Source: CAWAMR01 sp963783095 (GTDB lineage: Bacteria; Planctomycetota; Planctomycetia; Gemmatales; Gemmataceae). From it: DNA of 64,000 bases. The stretch spans positions 496,001-560,000 of the forward strand of contig CAWAMR010000002.1 in NCBI GenBank assembly GCA_963783095.1. The letters run 5' to 3'. Below the pieces are notes generated by a model that did no database searches, had not been told where the DNA came from, and worked only from the letters and a program-made list of their open reading frames with translations. Shown in pieces: positions 28,020 through 37,240 of this stretch. The position numbers were made by a program, and so were the translations under genes. Position 1 is the stretch's first letter. Each line of letters opens with the position of its first letter.

Positions 28020-28666
28020 GGTAGATGATTCGATCGTGCAAATTGTACTTTGCGGATGTCCGTGTAAGACTTTGAAGGCATGTCTTACATTTTTGCAGAA
28101 AGAATTACAAACGAACCAGGCCCCTTACCAAGCGAATTTTTCCCATCTGCGAAAATCGCTGGTGAGAAGGATTTCCTCATGTGGTGATAGGTCAAGGACT
28201 TGCGCTGCCGGCCAAGCAAATCTCCGACCCGACCGTGCCGAATTCGGCATGGGGAGTGCATTAGATAGTTTCGTTCGCGGCAATGGTCGAAAGATCAAAG
28301 TTGCGAGAGTCAGACGAACGGCGGCCTACCCCTCCCCCGGATGGGCCGAACAACCGCGAGGATGATTAGCAATGGGTTCGGGGCCAACTATCGACTCCCC
28401 CGTCGAGGCCTAGTACGAACCGTTTCCCCTTGGATAGCATGTCAAACTCCCCGTCCCTTAGCTTCCCCCTCACCCCACCTTCCCCCAAGGTGGGGTGTTT
28501 CTTTTTCCCCTTCTGTTACTATCCTCGCCTGGAAGACGGGCCGATTCTTTCAACTATTCTGAATCGACCCGCCTTTGTTTTGTATGAATGTATACTATAA
28601 TGGCAGGTGAGGGAAAAGGAGGCTTTGGGATGTCGCCCTCATGTTTACTTGACGGTTCTGAACAAA
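28020..28666. other. Non-coding region with an orphan terminator
   Basis: No convincing gene in about 650 bp. It contains a 14-bp palindrome (TGCCGAATTCGGCA near 28236) and several GC-rich segments. A strong plus-strand terminator lies at 28471-28506 with no coding sequence ahead of it, so an untranslated RNA is possible. Confidence 0.4.
28471..28506 (+). terminator. Orphan rho-independent terminator
   Basis: CACCCCACCTT pairs with AAGGTGGGGTG around a CCCCC loop and is followed by TTTCTTTTT. No gene ends upstream on this strand. The nearest upstream gene is on the minus strand and starts at 28019. Confidence 0.7.
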
Positions 28667-29569
28667 ATGCTTCCAAAGAACTTGGCAGTGGATCAAACGA
28701 TTATCGATTTGATACGGTGACGAAGTTCTTTGGAGAATGGAGTCCGTCCGTCGCGCATCGGTTGCTACAAATTGTTACACAATTTGGGAGACTTCTCGCT
28801 AGACGCGACTGCTTGACGCAGCCCGCGTTCTGCGCGAACGCGGCTACAGTCGAGCAGCTTCCGGGGTGTAGCCGTGTTCGCGCAGAACGCGGGCTGCGCC
28901 ACCCCAGGGCGTGGCTGCATGAAGTACCGCGACTTCCGGGCAGCCGCGTTTGCGCAAAACGCGGGGATCGCCGGGCCTTTATAAGCGTCGCGTCCAGCAA
29001 GAAGTCTCCAAATAGGTTTGCGGATTAACGATTGAATCACCAAACAAACGAGGCGGTGAGCACCATGCTACAAATTGCTACAAAAATCGGCTTGTACATC
29101 AATCATCGCAAGTGCGCGCGAACGAATTTCCGAATGCCATGCTTCCAAGAACTTAAGCCGATCAAACGCTTATCGATTTGATGGATTGGCGAAGTTATTG
29201 CTGATGAGGGCCCGAAACCGGGCGCAGACGCTACAAATTGCTACACAATTTGGAATGTGGATCAACGCTTAAATAACCAAACAAACGAGGCGATGAACGG
29301 ACATGCTTCCAAGAAACTTCGCCTCAATCCAACGATTATTGATTTGATATTCTGGCGAAGTTACTTTCAGATGAGGGCCCGAAACCGGGCGCAGACGCTA
29401 CAAATTGCTACAAGAATCGGTAGTGTACATCAATCATCGCAAGTGCGAGCGAACGAATTTCCGAATGGAGTGCTACAAGTTGCTACACAATTTGGATTGC
29501 CGATCGACGATTGAATCACCAAACAAGCGAGGCGGTGAACGGACGTGCTACAAATTGCCACAAGTTTGG
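28667..29569. repeat. Degenerate repeat array with six copies of a 24-mer
   Basis: GCTACAAATTGCTACACAAT (followed by TTGG) or close variants occur near 28762, 29066, 29229, 29396, 29470 and 29546. They are embedded in larger repeated modules: CTTCCAAGAACTT...CGATTTGAT, GATGAGGGCCCGAAACCGGG, ACCAAACAAACGAGGCG and CATCAATCATCGCAAGTGCG. Module order is partly shuffled. Spacing between 24-mers is about 75 or 165 bp apart from the insertion-bearing interval. Short reading frames within it have no support as genes. Confidence 0.8.
28787..29009. mobile_element. 223-bp MITE-like element inside the repeat array
   Basis: Terminal inverted repeats of 23 bp: GGAGACTTCTCGCTAGACGC (28787 on) and the complement of GCGTCCAGCAAGAAGTCTCC, with two mismatches. 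The interior holds a strong palindrome GCAGCCCGCGTTCTGCGCGA and its complement. It splits a repeat unit that is continuous at 29183-29310. No clear target duplication. Confidence 0.7.
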
Positions 29570-29571
29570 AC

Positions 29572-31312
29572 CTATTCCAGAGTCGGTCGGGCATTTAGAG
29601 AGGCACCTTCAGGTTGGGATATTCGGCGTAACCTTCGGGCAACGCGCCAGTGAATGCGCAGTGCCACCAGACACAATAGCATTGCGAATCCGCTCAGGAT
29701 CGCGATCGGCCGGCCCTTGCTTCGTTCCTGGTCCAGATAATCTTTCTCGCTCTGGAGCCTTTTTGCGCGTCAGTTCTTCCTCGGAGGGCCTTGGATAGAG
29801 TTCGTGTTGCCTGTTAAAACTTTGCCCGATCCAGCGCCAGTAGGTGTCGTTGTTGCGATGCTTATTCGGGACGTATTCCTCCAGGAAAGAGTCCGGGGCG
29901 AACATGTGAACCAACCCTGCGATCGTTCCCGCACCACAACCAAGGATGCCCAGAAGGGATAGAAAACTGACCAGCAACAAGTAGCACTCAAACCAGGTTC
30001 GAGCGCTTTTCGCGGGAGTTGTCTCGGTGGGCCTGATTGGGCGTGATTCCCGCCAGCCGACGACTGATACGAGCAAACTGATGAATAATCCGCCCGAACA
30101 AACCGGAAGAAACCAGTCGACTTCATCCTGTGCCAGCCTGCGTTGGCGATCGAGTTCTTGTTCTCTCTGTCTGGTGACCTCCGAATCGGTCGGATGAGGT
30201 TTTGCCCGGAAGCTATTTGGGTGATCTTCGATAACGCCGGCTTCATGCCAATAATGGTCGTTGTTTTTGAGCTTGGTCCAGTACCACTGATAGTTTTGGG
30301 TCAAGAGAAGATCGGGTTCAGCCAGGTTGATCAGCCCGTAGAAGATGCCGAGGGTACATGCGATGCATCCCAGAAGCCCAACGAAACAAACGAGGATGAC
30401 GGAAAACTGATACTTCGTGCCGCGGCTTCGCATCGCCTGGTTTTGGAGTCCGTGTGCGGTTTCGGGGTCCGGCGTTTGGCTCAAGGGAAACGACCGCCGC
30501 AATTCCCGGCCGAGTCGCCGGTGCGGGAGGAAAACCACAAGACACGACAGCAACCCTGCACCGCCCATGATCGCAGTGAGCCAGCCGTCGAAGCGCTCTT
30601 CTTCGCGGAAGTCCTCCAAGCTTTCGGCTCGCCGGCGGGCCAGTTCCTCCTCCGAGGGCTTTGGGTAGAGATCCGTTTGACGATTACGGTTGCCCTGGAA
30701 TGTTTGGCCAACGCTCAACCAGTAATGAATGTTGGACTCGTGTTCTTTCAAAGTGTAGTCGCTGACAAAGGTGTCCGGGTCCATCACGCCGACGAACCCG
30801 TAAATGGATACGCCAAGACAGCTAAGAATGCCGAGAAAAGATAACAAGCTGACCACCAGCAAATATCTTTCAAACCAGGTTCGACTTCTTTGGCCGTCGA
30901 TTGTCGGAGGAATATTCTTTCCGGGTCGCATTGAGCGCGTTGCTCGCCAAGCGATGACCAACACGCTCAAACTGACGATGAGGCCGATCGAGCACAGCGG
31001 TAAAGTCCATTCATTTTCCTCGCGCACCCAATCCCGGAAATAGTCGAGAGCGATTTGCCGTTTCTCGGTGATTTGCGCTTCGGGCGGTCGAGGTCGGACT
31101 ACTTGCACGCGGAATACGGGATCGTATTCGACGGCCTGCCTCCGCCAGTAATGGTCGTTGTTTTTGAGATACACATAGTCTGTATCGATCAGGAGGTCGG
31201 GCTTCACCCGGGCGATCACTCCGTACAAACAGCCGAGCGTGCAGCTGATGGTTCCGAGAAGTCCAGCCAGACAATAGAGGACTATGCCAATCTGATACTT
31301 CGTATCGCGCAT
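29572..31312 (-). CDS. Membrane protein with internal duplication (frameshifted near 3' end)
   Basis: Start ATG 31312 (MRDTKYQIGIVLYCLAGLLG) after GGGAGCC. About 580 residues in two halves that repeat the same plan. Each half has YQ-x-x-hydrophobic-GLLG-xx-xCTLG, a Tyr/Trp-rich extracytoplasmic loop with LKNNDHYW, a membrane pair, RTWFE-Y-LL-VS-LSFLGIL, and a second loop ending in LYP-PSEEEL. There are about eight helices in all. The frame shifts in a run of five A (minus strand, near 29762). Removing one A extends the reading through a last helix (AILSGFAMLLCLVAL) to TAG at 29572, matching the first half. Function unknown. Confidence 0.65.
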
Positions 31313-31414
31313 TAAAGGCTCCCCGGGAAACCGATCCGTTCTTGACATCTGCCCTGCCATGCGACAATGTGACGGAGTGTGGATTTTCTATTCGTTCATT
31401 TATTGAGGTATACT

Positions 31415-31651
31415 ATGCTTGCCAAAATTTTCGTCGGTGTCGTCGCTGCGGGACTGCTCGGAGCCGGTGGCTACCTCTATTACACCAAAGACTCGTCGAA
31501 TTGCAGTTCTTGCACCAAGAACCCCAACAACGCCACTCCCCCGGTCACCCCTTGCAGCCTCTCTAGCCATTCGTGCTGTACCGATGGGGCTAATACTTCC
31601 GAAGAAGCAACCGATGATCTGCCGATGCCGCGCGAAGTCGTCACTCAGTAG
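31415..31651 (+). CDS. Small Cys-rich secreted or anchored protein
   Basis: 78 residues from ATG 31415, with TGAGG upstream. A hydrophobic N-terminus (MLAKIFVGVVAAGLLGAGGY) is followed by five Cys in SNCSSCTKN...TPCSLSSHSCC, which could bind metal or form disulfides. It precedes the superoxide dismutase by about 100 bp. Function unknown. Confidence 0.6.
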   Translation: MLAKIFVGVVAAGLLGAGGYLYYTKDSSNCSSCTKNPNNATPPVTPCSLSSHSCCTDGANTSEEATDDLPMPREVVTQ

Positions 31652-31752
31652 GATCAAGGGAGCGCAAGACGCTGCAAGATTGCGCGGCAGTTTCGAGTGC
31701 CGCGCCATAAGATAAACTACCCCATAGACCAACCAACCAAGGAGACTCAACC

Positions 31753-32465
31753 ATGATGAATCGTCGGGAATTGCTCAAGACCACCATTGCCGGAACCGCT
31801 GCCATCGCCCTCCCGGAAATCAGCTTTGGCCAGGAGAAGAAGGCCCCCCCTTCTATACGCTGCCGAAGCTGCCCTACGCCTTCGATGCCCTCGAACCCCA
31901 TATCGACGCCAAAACGATGGAGATTCATCACGATCGCCATCACCAGGGCTATGTCAACAATCTGAACAAATTCATTACCGGGACCGTACTCGCCGACAAA
32001 CCGATCGAAGAAGTCCTCAAAAACCTCGACAAACTTCCGGAAAAAGTCCGTGGCGCGATACGCAACAACGGTGGCGGACATTACAACCACTCGATGTTCT
32101 GGAAGTGGATGTCGCCCAAGGGCGGCAAGCCGAGCGGCGCTCTGAACGATGCCATCGCCAGTGCCTTCGTGGACGTGGCGGGAATGTTGAAGTTGCTCAA
32201 GGATGCCGGCATGACGCAGTTCGGCAGCGGTTGGGCCTGGGTGATCGCCTCGAAGGAAGGCAAGCTGTCGATCGGCAAGACGCCAAACCAGGATAATGCC
32301 CTCATGTACGCTGATGCCGGCACGCCGATTCTGGGCGTCGATGTCTGGGAACACGCTTATTACCTGAAGCACCAGAACCTGCGCGGGGCCTACATCGATG
32401 CGTTCTTCAAAGTGATCAACTGGGAATTCGTCACCGAATGTTACGACGCCGCGAAGAAGGGATGA
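31753..32465 (+). CDS. sodA: Exported Mn/Fe superoxide dismutase (frameshifted)
   Basis: Start ATG 31753 after AAGGAGACTCAACC. MMNRRELLKTTIAGTAAIAL is a Tat-type signal (R-R-E-L-L). The enzyme then reads FYTLPKLPYAFDALEPHID, MEIHHDRHHQGYVNNL (metal His), GGGHYNHSMFWKWM (metal His), and VDVWEHAYYLKHQN (metal Asp and His). The GGHYNHS form resembles the Mn-type sequence. The frame breaks in seven C at about 31844-31850. An eighth C joins KKAPP to FYTLPKLP and restores the full length. It converts superoxide to peroxide, here outside the cytoplasm. The stop TGA begins a GGATGAA repeat. Confidence 0.88.
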
Positions 32466-32552
32466 AGGATGAAGGATGAAGGATGAAATAAGACAATAGA
32501 ATACCGTAGCTGCTGCTCGTTCGGTGGTTTTATAACATCCTTCATCCTGAGA
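32460..32552. repeat. GGATGAA tandem/inverted repeat at the superoxide dismutase stop codon
   Basis: Four 7-bp units GGATGAA run from the stop codon (TGA 32463-32465). After about 48 bp an inverted arm CATCCTTCATCCTGA follows at 32537-32551. The plan matches the GTGACAAGG elements but the unit differs. Confidence 0.75.
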
Positions 32553-32633
32553 AGCAGAAGACTTGAAAACAACTGCTTGCGTTGCTCGTCTACTCTATAG
32601 GCATTCAAGGTCAATCTCTATGGAGGAATTACG

Positions 32634-33098
32634 ATGAGAATATCCGCTTTCATTGGCGCAATCGCCTTTTCTGCCGTGTGTTCCACTGCCTATGCAGACT
32701 ATTCCGTTACGGATAAAGGAATGTGGCCCAAGAGTTGGCCCAAGGAATTGGAGACCCTGCGAAAACAATCCAGCACCTTCGAGGGTCCGGTAGTCCTCAA
32801 TCTGCATTACGCCATCCGCTTCGCCAAACGGGAAGAGTTTGAATCTGCCTGGCCGCACATTCTGAAGGTGAAAAGCAAAGGAGCGCCCATCGTCCTGGTG
32901 CGCGGCCCGAACTTCTTTCTCGGCGACGGCAAAAAAGCGGGTGTCGTCGTCCATTGTTCCCCGGCCGGTCAAAACGATGACCTTGCTACCTCCATCGAAT
33001 TGCTCGTGGATGGCGATATCGTCGATTTGAACCGCATTCCATTTCCCGCCGAAACGCCCATTATCGACAAGCGGTTCAACGACGGCAAAACCAAATAG
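32634..33098 (+). CDS. Small secreted protein, unknown
   Basis: 154 residues. GGAGGAATTACG precedes ATG 32634. Signal peptide MRISAFIGAIAFSAVCSTAYA. The mature part starts DYSVTDKGMWPKSWPKELE, with EGPVVLNLHYAIRFAKREEF later. This type of protein is common in planctomycetes (a Trp-Pro-xx-Trp-Pro opening and a C-terminal FPAETPIIDKRF). Function unknown. Confidence 0.7.
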   Translation: MRISAFIGAIAFSAVCSTAYADYSVTDKGMWPKSWPKELETLRKQSSTFEGPVVLNLHYAIRFAKREEFESAWPHILKVKSKGAPIVLVRGPNFFLGDGKKAGVVVHCSPAGQNDDLATSIELLVDGDIVDLNRIPFPAETPIIDKRFNDGKTK

Positions 33099-33306
33099 TC
33101 AGCCCTTGGATGATGCCGTAACCAAGAGCAACTGAGCGCTGTGCAAATCAACGCGACCTTGCCAATCGACGACCCTCACCAACCAAGGTGTCGTGGAACT
33201 CCATTACTTCGAGCCGCCCCACCGACACGGACAATCTTGGACTTTGGCTCAGGGTTCTTGTCTGCAACTGCGACACTGATAACGGCATTGTCGTTGCGCC
33301 ATTCGA

Positions 33307-33792
33307 TCAACGTACCATTCCGGGTTGAGTTCTGCGATCGCCAAAGAACGCTTCGCTTTCGTGCCAAAAAAATAGCGCCCACGCGAAAGAGTCATCAACG
33401 ACAGTCAAATCGTCGGAACCAGGATACCAAAAATCGTCCCAATACTTGACTACCATTTTCCAGGTGGTCACGATCGCTTGGGCCGGCTGATAGCTGAGAT
33501 AAACAGGTGCCTTGAAGGGCACGCCGCGTGCGAAAAGCCATTTCCGAACTGCCCGGCTAGCCGTAGATTCGGCGTTATCGAGCGTTATCGACTCGACGGC
33601 GCGGAAAAAGCCCGACGTAAAAGGCAGATTCTTGTGAAGCGGCATCGTCATATCCCAAAGCCGCCGTGAAGACTCCGAAGACAGCGGCTTCACTTGCTCA
33701 AGATGGACTGGAGGCAAGACCCGGTAGCGCGGATCGGTGAACCGCCACTTCAGCGCAAAATGCTCCATCGGAATGGGAGTAAGGTCAAGCAC
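33307..33792 (-). CDS. Hypothetical protein, C-terminus possibly frameshifted
   Basis: 161 residues, soluble, rich in Trp and Phe. Recognisable stretches are MEHFALKWRFTDPRYRVLPP, SSRRLWDMTMP and YWDDFWYPGSDDLTVVDDSF. The end (GDRRTQPGMVR) is short of a normal end. A neighbouring frame continues with NGTLIEWRNDNAVISVAVAD down to 33176, so a frame change near 33330 may have cut it. No assignable activity. Confidence 0.55.
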   Translation of the reverse strand: MLDLTPIPMEHFALKWRFTDPRYRVLPPVHLEQVKPLSSESSRRLWDMTMPLHKNLPFTSGFFRAVESITLDNAESTASRAVRKWLFARGVPFKAPVYLSYQPAQAIVTTWKMVVKYWDDFWYPGSDDLTVVDDSFAWALFFWHESEAFFGDRRTQPGMVR

Positions 33793-33864
33793 CGCTGCTC
33801 GTCATAATAATGGAAGCGAGATCGCGGGTAAACCCGGTCTCAGATCAATCGTCAGAACTCGGTT

Positions 33865-34512
33865 TCAGGGGTTGATGATGACCTTGCCGGTCGGTCCACG
33901 GAACAACGCCTCCAATCGATTCAGGACATCACGGCCCAAGATGCGTTCATGTCCAATGAAGTCGGTGTGGAGTCGGCAGGGGTACTCCTGTCCGTCGAGA
34001 AACACCCAGACCCGAAACAAGAGAGCCTGTACGGCACTGCCCGCGATACCACTCATCCGGATCGGCCGGCCCTGCGCGGGGTCGAGTTGGAGCCGTTGGC
34101 AGTCCGCCCAAGGCAATACACTGGCGTCTGCCCCCGTATCGGCGATGACTCGATCCACGGATGCCCCGGGCGTGCTGCTCACCGGGCGAAATTCCAGGGT
34201 GAGAATCGGTAACGGTTCGCCGGGATAGGATCCATCATAGGCAAAACTGGCACGCCGCACGTGTGTAGGCTCATTCTCATGACCGACACAGGTGACAAAA
34301 GGGTTTCGCCCTGTGGCCTCGGCGGCGTGAAAAACAGCAACCGGACTGGTGCCGGAAGCAACCACCGTGCCATCGGCGAAACCGATCCATTGTCCTTGGT
34401 ACTGGCAGAGGAGTTGGTCACGGACTACCCAATACGCCGCTTCATTCTTGCGCCAGTCGGGGTGGATATGTCGAGCGATATCGGGCGGCAGTCCGTCAGC
34501 CAGGCTTTTCAT
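33865..34512 (-). CDS. DUF5678 plus retropepsin-like aspartic protease fusion
   Basis: 215 residues. Residues about 30-75 form a DUF5678-like module (YQGQWIGFADGTVVASG ... ATGRNPFVTCVGHEN). Residues about 100-215 form a retropepsin-like domain with the catalytic V-I-A-D-T-G-A (ADTGADASVLPWADC), a flap-like segment (IRMSGIAGSAVQALLFRVWV) and the C-terminal ILGRDVLNRLEALFRG. The I-L-G-R-D-x-L motif is typical of active retropepsin-like bacterial proteases. It is soluble, with no signal peptide. The two modules occur as adjacent separate genes at 11903-12726. Confidence 0.8.
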   Translation of the reverse strand: MKSLADGLPPDIARHIHPDWRKNEAAYWVVRDQLLCQYQGQWIGFADGTVVASGTSPVAVFHAAEATGRNPFVTCVGHENEPTHVRRASFAYDGSYPGEPLPILTLEFRPVSSTPGASVDRVIADTGADASVLPWADCQRLQLDPAQGRPIRMSGIAGSAVQALLFRVWVFLDGQEYPCRLHTDFIGHERILGRDVLNRLEALFRGPTGKVIINP

Positions 34513-34688
34513 GCTTCACCTCAGGTGCGTTGCAGAATTGATAGTTACCCTATTGCACGAGATGTTGTTGTGATCGAAATCTCCAATTGCTTCTCATTAT
34601 CATATCCATGAAAAGCCAATCGCTCAATCGCGTTGCTCAACCAATTGGAAAGCATTGTTTGTCCGCCTCGGCTTCGCGCTTTGTGAGC

Positions 34689-35062
34689 CTATTCCTTCTC
34701 GACCTTCAACTCATCGATCACCTGCTCGACGCCCGTGGTCGATTCGGCAAGCTCGATGGCGCGCTTCTTCAAAGCCTCTTCGGATACAGAACCTTGAAGA
34801 CGGACTCCATTGCCCTCGGCAATCACTTCAATCGGCAATCCTGCGAGATATTTATCGGCCTTGATTCGTCCCTTGACGCGTAACTCAATGCGATCAGCTC
34901 CCGGCATCGTGAGGGGACCGTTGAAGGGTGTTCGGCTCGGCATCAAGGCTTCGACCTTTCCCGTGACGAGTTGACCGATGCGCGCAGCCGATCGCCATCG
35001 GATCGTTCGCAGCCCGTACCGCAAAGAATCAGGCACAGGAATAACCAGTGGAATTTGCGCAT
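34689..35062 (-). CDS. BON-domain-like lipoprotein (frameshifted)
   Basis: ATG 35062 opens MRKFHWLFLCLILCGTGC, a lipoprotein signal with the lipobox C-G-T-G-C. A frame change near 34985 leads to ARIGQLVTGKVEALMPSRTP and a beta-alpha-beta domain (IELRVKGRIKADKYLAGLPI, GNGVRLQGSVSEEALKKRA, TTGVEQVIDELKV) that matches BON domains, which bind phospholipid or peptidoglycan surfaces. Length about 124 residues. Envelope function inferred. Confidence 0.65.
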
Positions 35063-35084
35063 CGTCGGTCCTTGTCCCGAAGAC

Positions 35085-35228
35085 AAGAACTAACCACAGA
35101 GTCACAGAGAACACAGAGAAGACAAGACACAAAAGAAGTAGAAAAAGAAAATCAATTACTGCTTTCTTGATTAACCGGTGCCTTTCTTGTGTTTTCTCTG
35201 TGTCCTCTGTGACTCTGTGGTTAGTTCC
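35085..35228. repeat. CACAGAG inverted repeat
   Basis: AACTAACCACAGAGTCACAG and AGAACACAGAGAAGACAAGA on the left pair with TCTTGTGTTTTCTCTGTGTC and CTGTGACTCTGTGGTTAGTT on the right, with about 55 bp between. A widespread bacterial repeat type. It lies between the divergent lipoprotein and creatininase genes and may affect both promoters. Confidence 0.85.
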
Positions 35229-35326
35229 TGTCTTCTTCACTTTTCGATTGACTCACTGCCGCTACGGGCGCAGTATGCCTGTGTTGTGCTCCGTTGACAA
35301 GATCAAGCGTAACCATCGAGACCAGT

Positions 35327-36091
35327 ATGAAATTTCATGAAATGACCTGGCCGCTGTTGCGGCAGGTGCCGCGCGACAAGATTGTGGTTGTTGCACCCAT
35401 CGCTGCATGCGAACAACATAGCCTCCATCTTCCGGTGTTTACCGACACGATCCTCGTCACCGGGGTCGCCGAGGGTCTCGAACGCCAACTGCCCGACAAG
35501 GTGTTGCTGCTGCCGACTCTGTGGTTCGGTGCAAGCCACCATCATCTGCAGTTCGGCGGCACACTTTCCGCCACGGTCGATCTGCACATCCAGATGGTCA
35601 GCGAATTGCTGATCCCGTTGCTCCAGGACGGTCATCAGCGCATTCTGGTGCTCAACGGCCACGGCGGCAATATCGACACCATGCAGGTGGCGCTGCGCCG
35701 CTTGCAGCCGGCTTATCGAGATCGGCTCATTACCGCGGCATCGTATTGGGATCTTGCCAAACCCGAACTTGCCGCGCTGGCCGAGGGGCCTCGCAAGGAA
35801 ATGGGACACGCTTGCGAATTTGAAACATCAATGGTAATGGCGTTGCGCCCCGAACTGGTGCGCAAGGATCAATGTCGCAATGATGATAGCCGATATTTCG
35901 ACCCGGCACTGCGCGGTTTGTACGTTGCCGAAGATATGAGCCAGTGTACCCAATGGGGGTCGGTTGGCTATTCCGAACTCGCAAGTCCCGAAAAAGGCCG
36001 AACCGTATTGAATGTCGCCATTAAGCGCGTCGTCGAAGTAATAGAGGCGCTGTTGGTCCGGCCTTTACCGGAAGCGAAGAAAATCGGCTAA
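35327..36091 (+). CDS. Creatininase family amidohydrolase
   Basis: 254 residues from ATG 35327. Metal-binding motifs of the family: ACEQHSLHLPVFTDT (Glu, His, Asp), FGASHHHLQFGGTLS, LVLNGHGGNIDTMQVAL and EMGHACEFETSMVMAL (His and Glu). The set is complete, so a two-metal hydrolase that opens a cyclic amide or related bond is likely. Family members include creatininase and enzymes of cofactor biosynthesis (for example MftE). The substrate cannot be told. Confidence 0.88.
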   Translation: MKFHEMTWPLLRQVPRDKIVVVAPIAACEQHSLHLPVFTDTILVTGVAEGLERQLPDKVLLLPTLWFGASHHHLQFGGTLSATVDLHIQMVSELLIPLLQDGHQRILVLNGHGGNIDTMQVALRRLQPAYRDRLITAASYWDLAKPELAALAEGPRKEMGHACEFETSMVMALRPELVRKDQCRNDDSRYFDPALRGLYVAEDMSQCTQWGSVGYSELASPEKGRTVLNVAIKRVVEVIEALLVRPLPEAKKIG

Positions 36092-36262
36092 ATCTGCTGC
36101 GGATTGTGACGCATTTAACGAATGGCACAGGCGCACCTTTTTGCAAGACTGTATCGCTTTTCTTTGCAGGCCCGGCTATAATTCTTAATAGATGGCGTCC
36201 TGGCGGAACCACCATCTTGGAGAAACCCTCACCGGGGCGTCTCATAACTGACGGAGGGAATA

Positions 36263-37240
36263 ATGATGATGTTCGGTAAAGTTTGGCGGCAAGCAGCGCT
36301 CTCCTTTGGCGCTGCGTTATTAACCGCAAGTTTCGCGAGCGCGGATGATACCATTCGCCTCATTGGTCGCCCGGCAGAAAATCCAGGCAACGACAACAAG
36401 TCGCTCGATCTCAAAGCGGGTGACGAAACGCCCACGATCGACGTTCGCGGCGGCGGCGGACACGGCGGTGGAGGACATGGCGGGTTCGGAGGCTTCCACG
36501 GCGGCGGGTTCCGTGGCGGGTTCGGAGGCTTCCACGGCGGCTTTGGTCGCGGCTACGGCGGCTTCGGTCGCGGCTTCGCTGGCTTCGGACGTGGTTACGG
36601 TTGGGGTCGTGGTTACGGTTGGGGTCGTGGTTACGGTTGGGGTCGCGGTTACGGTTGGGGTCGCGGTTACGGTTGGGGTTATCCCTGGTACTACGCCGGC
36701 TACGGTCTAGGCCTCGGTTTGGGCTACGGTTACGGCGGCTACGGTTACGGTGGATATGGCGGCTATGGTGGCTACGGTTACGGTGGCTATGGCGGTTACC
36801 CGTATTACAGCTATTCGGGCTATAGCCCCTATGGCTACGGCTATGCAAGCTACAGCCCCTATGGTTATTCGGGCTACGGCGGCTACTATGGAATCGCAGC
36901 TGGTGCCGACGATGTTTCCAACAATTACATCTCAACCACAGAGATTCCATTGAGTGGTCGGATTGCTCAAACCGGCTTCCAAAATGTCACACCGCAACAG
37001 GGGCCTCAATTGCCTGTTCCTCAGCCTGCCCAGGGTGGAATTCGGACGTTCCCCTATGACGGCGGACCATCCCTTCCAGTCCCGATGCCGACTGCCGGTC
37101 CCAAGAATACCTTGCCGGTCCCATCGGTTTCGGATCGAGCAGTGTCTTTGCCGGCAACGACGCAGCAATACACCTATCGCGCCTACGGTGAACCGCTGAA
37201 CGCCAAGCCCGCAACGACCACACTGGTCGTGGAGAAATGA
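36263..37240 (+). CDS. Secreted Gly/Tyr-rich low-complexity protein
   Basis: 325 residues. GGAGGGAATA precedes ATG 36263, and internal ATGs follow at 36266 and 36269. Signal peptide FGAALLTASFASA. Then come a Gly/His-rich stretch, five GRGYGW repeats (residues about 112-140), GGYGGYGYGGYG blocks, and a Pro-rich tail (GPQLPVPQPAQGGIRTFPYD). Likely an envelope or matrix protein. The upstream DNA has GGCGCACCTTTTTGCA, one base too long for a sigma-54 promoter. The stop codon is the first TGA of a GTGACAAGG array. Confidence 0.75.
   Translation: MMMFGKVWRQAALSFGAALLTASFASADDTIRLIGRPAENPGNDNKSLDLKAGDETPTIDVRGGGGHGGGGHGGFGGFHGGGFRGGFGGFHGGFGRGYGGFGRGFAGFGRGYGWGRGYGWGRGYGWGRGYGWGRGYGWGYPWYYAGYGLGLGLGYGYGGYGYGGYGGYGGYGYGGYGGYPYYSYSGYSPYGYGYASYSPYGYSGYGGYYGIAAGADDVSNNYISTTEIPLSGRIAQTGFQNVTPQQGPQLPVPQPAQGGIRTFPYDGGPSLPVPMPTAGPKNTLPVPSVSDRAVSLPATTQQYTYRAYGEPLNAKPATTTLVVEK

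Noticed and set aside
28588..29514. Short reading frames such as one with RARNRAQTLQIATQFG
   Set aside because: They are repeat-derived, have inconsistent starts, and show no ribosome-binding sites.
28667..29569. CRISPR-like array
   Set aside because: The repeated 24-mer is not regularly spaced, the spacers are themselves repeated, and no cas genes are near.
36110..36150. Sigma-54 promoter before the Gly/Tyr-rich gene at 36263
   Set aside because: GGCGCACCTTTTTGCA has 13 bp between GG and GC, one too many, so it was not called.
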